This document shows, in pieces, positions 44,797 to 48,965 of a DNA stretch of 48,965 bases; position 1 is the stretch's first letter; every line of letters starts with the position of its first letter. The position numbers and the translations under genes are program-made. The notes beneath the pieces are model-generated. The model had not been told where the DNA came from. It worked only from the letters and a program-made list of their open reading frames with translations, and searched no databases. Source of the DNA: Pseudoalteromonas sp. S2755. GTDB taxonomy: Bacteria; Pseudomonadota; Gammaproteobacteria; Enterobacterales; Alteromonadaceae. The stretch covers positions 1-48,965 of the forward strand of contig NZ_PNDS01000054.1 in assembly GCF_005886535.1 (NCBI RefSeq), written 5' to 3'.

Positions 44797-45705
44797 ATGA
44801 GCATGGAGCTTATGGTTCTGGCAATGAAAACTCACGTTGGAAGCCATGCAAGAAAGTTAGTGTTGATTAAGCTTGCTGATAATGCCTGTGATAAAGGAGA
44901 GTGTTGGCCGTCTTATCAGCATATTGCTGATCAATGTGAGATGTCTAAACGTTCTGCTATGCGCCACATTGATAAGTTAGTAGAAGATGGGCTCATTAGA
45001 AAAGAAGTGCGAAAAGGTGGGATAAAGGGAAATAGGTCTAATGTGTACTTTTTGGAAAGAGAAATGCTATTAAGTAGTATGATCCAGCCAACTACCCCTA
45101 GTGACAAATTGTCACTAGGGGTAGTGTCAGAAAGTCACCCCCCTAGTGACACCGTGACACCACCCCCTAGTGACATTGTGTCACCCAGAACCAGTCACTC
45201 TTTAGATCCAGTCAAAGAACCAATAAAAAATAAATCAAAAAATTTGGATTTTTCTGTTTGGCCTGAAATGCCCTCGAACCAAACATTGAACGATTGGCTG
45301 GCAATGCGAAAGCGGATGAAGGCGGATGTAACTCAAACTGTGATCAACAGGCTGGCGCCTCAATTGACGATTGCGTTTAACAAAGGGGTGAGCGTTGATG
45401 ACTGTTTGGGCGAGTGCGTAGTACGAAATTGGCGTGGGTTTGAATTTGATTGGCTGAGTGACGAGATTAAGGCTCGGGGTTTAGGGCGTTTGCGGGCGAA
45501 TCAGCGTCGTTCATCTGACTTTGAGCTGTCGGGCCAAATTACTAATCACTCGAGTCGCAAGGATGTGAGCTTGGCTTTGCAGGCAGGAATGCCATTTAAG
45601 GCGTTACCAGAGCGGCATCAAAACGACTTAATTGGTGAGTGGCGAGCAGGGCGTTTACGGATTGAGTTGGTTTCGTTGCTTGAGAAGCAAAATGTTTTGC
45701 TGTGA
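44797..45705 (+). CDS. Phage replication initiator with HTH domain (O-like)
   Basis: The ATG at 44797 has AGGAG 7 nt upstream (302 aa). Residues 10-95 are a winged-helix DNA-binding domain of the HTH_36 type (CDKGECWPSYQHIADQCEMS, HIDKLVEDGLIRKE). A Pro/Ser-rich linker (about 100-140) has three PSD repeats encoded by origin iterons. The C-terminal part (about 150-220; WPEMPSNQTLNDWLAMRKRM, CVVRNWRGFEFDWL) is like DnaT/primosome-loading phage proteins. I infer that it binds its own internal origin and loads helicase, as lambda O does. Confidence 0.85.
   Translation: MSMELMVLAMKTHVGSHARKLVLIKLADNACDKGECWPSYQHIADQCEMSKRSAMRHIDKLVEDGLIRKEVRKGGIKGNRSNVYFLEREMLLSSMIQPTTPSDKLSLGVVSESHPPSDTVTPPPSDIVSPRTSHSLDPVKEPIKNKSKNLDFSVWPEMPSNQTLNDWLAMRKRMKADVTQTVINRLAPQLTIAFNKGVSVDDCLGECVVRNWRGFEFDWLSDEIKARGLGRLRANQRRSSDFELSGQITNHSSRKDVSLALQAGMPFKALPERHQNDLIGEWRAGRLRIELVSLLEKQNVLL
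45091..45257. other. Putative replication origin: iterons and A+T-rich stretch
   Basis: The 12-mer CCCCTAGTGACA occurs at 45095-45106, 45140-45151 and 45164-45175, and inverted at 45110-45121. The first pair forms a perfect palindrome with 17-nt arms (45091-45107 and 45109-45125). Each direct copy is followed by a TGACAC or TGTCAC half-site. An A+T-rich stretch (about 45207-45257) comes directly after. This is the arrangement of lambda ori, inside the initiator gene. Confidence 0.7.
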
Positions 45706-45712
45706 GGCCGTT

Positions 45713-45958
45713 ATGGGTAATTATCGTTTTGACCAAATCACTTTTAAAAATGCACTTAAGACAATTTTAGGTGCGAAATACAACGCTGCTGCGGCTCAAG
45801 CTAATGCTGAAAAAGCACGTGTACTTGCTGAGGTTGGCGGTGAACCAAGTTTGCGTGATAAAAACCGAGCAGCTGCAGCTGGTAATCGTGTTATGGCTGA
45901 GTGGGCTAAGAATGCTGGGGTGCTTAGTGTGTCTGACTGGATTAAGAGCCAACGCTAA
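45713..45958 (+). CDS. Small phage protein of unknown function
   Basis: The ATG at 45713 follows GAGG (81 aa), 7 nt after the replication gene. The protein is Ala-rich and helical (KYNAAAAQANAEKARVLAEV) with a DRN/DKN stretch. It might be a helicase-loading or DNA-binding accessory, by position only. Its stop overlaps the next start by 1 nt. Confidence 0.65.
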   Translation: MGNYRFDQITFKNALKTILGAKYNAAAAQANAEKARVLAEVGGEPSLRDKNRAAAAGNRVMAEWAKNAGVLSVSDWIKSQR

Positions 45959-46155
45959 TGATTGAAGCCGGTAACATTCTTAAATGTGCGCGTAAGCAGT
46001 CTGGTTTAAAGCAAGTGGATGCTGCTATTGCTTATGGTGTGTCTGAGCGAACGTATCAAAGATGGGAGAACAATGAGATCCAACCTAAGTTTGTGGACGT
46101 GGTTGGGCTAATTGAGGGAGTGTTTAAAGTTGAGTTTAGGGATTTGGTTGGATAG
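45958..46155 (+). CDS. Small XRE-family HTH protein
   Basis: The 65-aa protein is a lone HTH: ILKCARKQSGLKQVDAAIAY, then GVSERTYQRWENNEIQPKF. The TAATG overlap couples it to the preceding gene. It is probably a late/early switch regulator or regulator of the next module. Confidence 0.8.
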   Translation: MIEAGNILKCARKQSGLKQVDAAIAYGVSERTYQRWENNEIQPKFVDVVGLIEGVFKVEFRDLVG

Positions 46156-46260
46156 TTGCAAAACTACTATTGAAATAGATAGAATGCGCAAGTTATCACT
46201 TATTGTTATATATTTTAACTGTACTAATTTTGTACTTAGCATGCCGATAATGGATTAATA

Positions 46261-47073
46261 ATGTTTAAAGAGTCTGAATTTAAAGCGGCTGCAATTGACT
46301 GGTTAATTGCAAGAGGAGAGCTTTGCAAAGATGCTGTGTTGATAAATGAGTTACCAGTTGATGATTTTAGTCGCAGAGCTGATTTAGTAGTTGCTAATGG
46401 TAAATTACAAGCGTTTGAAATAAAAAGTGATGCCGATAGTTTGACTAGACTGGAAGGGCAGATACAAACGTATCTGACTTTTTTTGATAAAGTGACTTTG
46501 ATTTGCTCTCCTAAGTTTACCGAAAAAGCAAAGCAAATATTGCCACCCAGAGTGGAAGTTGTTGAACTTAATTTTGCTGATGCTTGCACACCTAAGATAA
46601 AAATTAGAAGGCGAGGTAAAATTGACCGTATTAACACTGCAAGCCGATTCTTATCGTTTGTTGATAAGCGCGAATTAGTAAGAGCTTTAAGAAATAGGGG
46701 GATTGCATGTTCTCATGCTGACACCCTTCAAGAACTGTATGGAAAGTATAGCAAGTTACCAATTACTTTTTGGCGCTCAGTTGTGCTTGAATATTTGAAG
46801 TCTAAATACAAAGTTACGCATGATAACTTTGTTTCTGCCCGTGGTGATTTTACTTCAATTGACGACTTAGATATGTTGAGTCCAAATAAGTTAATTGCTA
46901 GTGAAACTTTAGAATGTACAGATGATGCTATTGATCGGTGGGACTTACCTAATGACGAGCAATTGGTAGAGGCTGGTGCAGTTGATGTAACAAAAACCAT
47001 GAAGCAGTTTGGAATGATCTCTGAAAAGCCTGTTTTTGTGATACCTAGAGTGAAAAAGAGTAAGGCTTGTTAA
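46261..47073 (+). CDS. Sce7726 family protein (PD-(D/E)XK nuclease-like)
   Basis: The 270-aa protein has the Sce7726 pattern in its N-terminal half: RRADLVVANGKLQAFEIKSD gives the D...E-x-K nuclease core, then RLEGQIQTYLTFFDKVTLIC. The C-terminal half is unassigned and helical. Sce7726 proteins are of unknown function but are frequent on phages and islands. It stands apart (105 nt) from the replication operon and is more A+T-rich, so it may be cargo, e.g. a defence gene. Confidence 0.78.
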   Translation: MFKESEFKAAAIDWLIARGELCKDAVLINELPVDDFSRRADLVVANGKLQAFEIKSDADSLTRLEGQIQTYLTFFDKVTLICSPKFTEKAKQILPPRVEVVELNFADACTPKIKIRRRGKIDRINTASRFLSFVDKRELVRALRNRGIACSHADTLQELYGKYSKLPITFWRSVVLEYLKSKYKVTHDNFVSARGDFTSIDDLDMLSPNKLIASETLECTDDAIDRWDLPNDEQLVEAGAVDVTKTMKQFGMISEKPVFVIPRVKKSKAC

Positions 47074-47095
47074 TCTGAATAAGCCATAGTTGACC

Positions 47096-47133
47096 TGTTA
47101 GATTTGACTAATAGCACTTAATCAAATCTAACA
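47096..47133. terminator. Hairpin after the Sce7726 gene
   Basis: TGTTAGATTTGA (47096-47107) pairs perfectly with TCAAATCTAACA (47122-47133) over a 14-nt loop. It lies 23 nt after the Sce7726 stop codon. The T-tract is weak (TTCAT). Confidence 0.55.
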
Positions 47134-47293
47134 TTCATATCGATGCACTTGAAGACAATAGAAACGACTAATTGAGGTGTGAAGACATGCAACGCATGGA
47201 ACCTAATCACGAAACTCAATTCATAGTAAGAATGCTGAGATAGCCGAGCCACTTTTAACCTTCTTGTTAGCTTTCTATATAACGTGAAATAGC

Positions 47294-48517
47294 TTATTTA
47301 TTATTAATTTTTTCAGTTTTTGTTGAAATCTCTCTAATTTTATAAAAGTTTACATTGGAATCGCTATCTAATGAAACATAATAATCTTTAGCGTTTTCTT
47401 TTTCATCATAATCACCGAATATAACATAATTAAGACCTCCTTTGCGTTGAGATGACTTGAATATAATTCCATCAAACATGCCTTCTTTATAATTACGGAT
47501 GGTTTCAGATAAAATTTGAAGATCTATATACGTAACATCTGTGGGCCTAACTGGCTTAGAAACAAACTTATGTAATTCATTTAATAAAAACCTCCTCCTT
47601 ATATCATTGCCACCTTGGGGGTTTTCAAGAATATTAAACTTTCTTATTTCAATTGTTTCTAACAGCGTGAAATCAAAAAAGTTCAATTGTTTAGTAGATA
47701 CAAACTCTCCAATTGCAATGGTATCACCGACATAAGGACGTAATTCCGCAATAGCAGTTTCATAATCTCCAGCGGTATACAAAAAAGATATTCCTGAAGG
47801 GCTCATTCGGTTACTTGCGGATAAGAGTTCTGGAGGTGCTCCTAGCTCTTTTTTAGGATTTTTTCTAAAGATATCTTTTTGAGTATCATCTTTTACTATT
47901 CTCCCCCTAAAGAAACTTACTCCTTTATCAATTTTTGTTAGGGCAGAGTTGAAATTTTTATCTTTTTCATCATTTTTATCAATCATTAAAAAGCAATCAT
48001 TAATTAACCCTTCATAAAATTGAATTGCTTTTTTGTTAGTAAATCGACGGTTATGTTTTACATCATTTGATATTTCATGCCACTCAGTTTTGGATTCTTC
48101 TTTATATTTTTCAATGGTTTTATCATCAACAGTCTCTTTATATCGCCCTTCAGCTTTAAAGAATTCTGGTGTTTCATTACATAGCAAATTTGAAATTTTA
48201 GTTTTAAATCCCTTATTGTTATATGTAAATCTAGATACTACATCTTCAAGGGGAATTGAATTAGATGTGTTTTTATCAACTAATTTATAGTGGTTCGGTA
48301 TTTTTCTATTTAATGTATAAATAAAACCTTCTAAAATAAGTCCTTTGGTGCTTTTTTTTGAACATATCACACAGTTTTGTTCTGCATCTTTATAATCCTT
48401 ATTCCTTGTTTTAAAGTAGAATGCAGTGGAATTACATTTCTTGCAAATAAAACCAATTGATTTGTCTATTTCTTCTTTTTCAAATTCTTTAAAAATTTCT
48501 TTTAAATGTAAGTTCAT
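47294..48517 (-). CDS. RES-domain protein with HEPN/RES N-terminal domain
   Basis: The 407-aa protein (ATG 48517, GGAA just upstream) begins with a domain holding a zinc-finger-like CKKC...CVIC set (residues about 24-54) as in RES-associated N-terminal domains. The RES domain spans about 195-385: FFRGRIV, NRMSPSGISFLYTAGDYETA (Arg, Tyr) and AIAELRPYVGD (Glu). RES toxins degrade NAD+ in RES-Xre toxin-antitoxin systems. No Xre-DUF2384 antitoxin partner is next to it, unlike classical pairs. Very A+T-rich, suggesting separate acquisition. Likely a phage-borne defence or abortive-infection gene. Confidence 0.82.
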   Translation of the reverse strand: MNLHLKEIFKEFEKEEIDKSIGFICKKCNSTAFYFKTRNKDYKDAEQNCVICSKKSTKGLILEGFIYTLNRKIPNHYKLVDKNTSNSIPLEDVVSRFTYNNKGFKTKISNLLCNETPEFFKAEGRYKETVDDKTIEKYKEESKTEWHEISNDVKHNRRFTNKKAIQFYEGLINDCFLMIDKNDEKDKNFNSALTKIDKGVSFFRGRIVKDDTQKDIFRKNPKKELGAPPELLSASNRMSPSGISFLYTAGDYETAIAELRPYVGDTIAIGEFVSTKQLNFFDFTLLETIEIRKFNILENPQGGNDIRRRFLLNELHKFVSKPVRPTDVTYIDLQILSETIRNYKEGMFDGIIFKSSQRKGGLNYVIFGDYDEKENAKDYYVSLDSDSNVNFYKIREISTKTEKINNK

Positions 48518-48744
48518 TTTTTCCAAAATAATATTGATGTACAAAAATTAAACCCGGTATCATTGTAATGCTTTTAAGGTTAGCACTTAAGTCACCGGAA
48601 ATTGCGAGCGTAAAGATTAATATAACCATGAAGGTAAAGGTGATAATTTCTGACTAACGGTATAAATTCATTCTGATACTCGTGAGTGACGTCAAAATCT
48701 CTTTATCTAAACTGTAGAGCCAGGTACGAGCAAATACAGTTTAA

Positions 48745-48784
48745 CTAAAAATACCTTTACTATTAAGGTCGTTGTAAAGGTATT
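48745..48784 (-). terminator. Rho-independent terminator of the partial right-end gene
   Basis: AATACCTTTAC (48750-48760) pairs with GTAAAGGTATT (48774-48784). On the minus strand the stem continues into TTTTTAG, 26 nt after the stop codon of the gene that enters from the right. Confidence 0.7.
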
Positions 48785-48809
48785 GTAAGCTATTATATCA
48801 TTAGAGATG

Positions 48810-48965
48810 TTACCACTCGCCTTCCTCTTCCCATGCTTCACCACCATCAAAGTCGCTTAATGGTACACCAATGATGTCTTGCTCTAGAAACTCTATGGTT
48901 CTTTCAATGTGTAAGTTAACACGTACAGATATCCATTTGGACTGCACGGCGGGATCACACTTTGT
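48810..48965 (-). CDS. Partial gene at the window edge, acidic C-terminus
   Basis: An open frame runs off the right edge of the window and ends in SDFDGGEAWEEEGEW and a stop at 48810 (51 residues visible). The composition and the good terminator behind it support a real gene. It is not recognised; the start and most of the protein are outside the window. Confidence 0.55.
   Translation of the reverse strand, partial: TKCDPAVQSKWISVRVNLHIERTIEFLEQDIIGVPLSDFDGGEAWEEEGEW

Noticed and set aside
45091..45180. CRISPR-like repeat array
   Set aside because: The repeats are 12 nt, partly inverted, irregularly spaced (45 and 24 nt) and in frame inside a gene; an origin explains them better.
47294..48544. 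Start of the RES gene at the TTG 48544
   Set aside because: The ATG at 48517 has a nearby GGAA and gives a normal N-terminus; the TTG lacks a ribosome binding site.

Overview
The window looks like chromosome from a marine gammaproteobacterium, probably Pseudoalteromonas or a close Alteromonadales relative. I infer this from the moderate-to-low G+C, the gene families (NorR/NnrS/Hmp, two-subunit bacterioferritin, long TonB receptor, cyanophycinase, Grx-MauE fusion) and the LexA-type box CTGT-N8-ACAG. No rRNA gene, complete tRNA gene or CRISPR array is present. The species call is inference from family resemblance, not from a database search.

Region 1 (1-34 kb) is host chromosome. It starts with an IS982-type transposase scar, a 2OG-Fe(II) oxygenase and a low-molecular-weight tyrosine phosphatase. 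A nitric-oxide module follows: a small membrane gene, nnrS and hmp run leftward from a sigma-54 promoter (TTGGCGTAACACCTGCAA) with a palindromic NorR site, and norR runs the other way. Next is a bacterioferritin pair in which one subunit keeps the haem Met and the other keeps the di-iron site. A periplasmic binding protein is translationally coupled (TTGA overlap) to a hybrid histidine kinase that contains a complete LOV photoreceptor domain. A FAN1-like VRR-NUC nuclease fused to a DEDDh exonuclease sits directly behind a perfect LexA box. Then come DUF1294 and Mpo1-like membrane proteins, an FHA/winged-helix regulator, a decayed stretch, an M14 peptidase, a TerB-like protein, an Aer-like chemoreceptor and a Grx-MauE fusion. 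From 22.3 to 30 kb, isoaspartyl dipeptidase, a YfcC transporter and a TonB receptor lie divergent to a secreted cyanophycinase. Together they read as a cyanophycin (poly-Asp-Arg) scavenging locus. A secreted nuclease, a secreted alpha/beta hydrolase and an IS3 scar close the region.

Region 2 (33.9 kb to the window end) is the early half of a prophage or related integrative element. Its left edge is a 44-nt 3' half of a tRNA-Pro gene (attL-like). Then come an SOS box and a secreted protein, leftward small genes, a tyrosine integrase and an excisionase. A cargo cassette follows: a 54-aa double-glycine-leader peptide, two small membrane proteins and an HTH regulator. This last protein is a paralogue of the repressor facing it, and the two genes end inside one shared hairpin. 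Repressor and Cro-like gene are divergent. Beyond them are small genes on alternating strands, a 3'-5' exonuclease, and a replication initiator gene with an iteron-like origin and A+T-rich stretch inside its own coding sequence (lambda-like layout). The window ends in an A+T-rich accessory module (Sce7726-family nuclease-like protein; RES-domain toxin-like protein) and a partial gene. Structural genes and the intact tRNA would lie to the right of the window.

Start codons were revised wherever a Shine-Dalgarno sequence or family length favoured an internal start.
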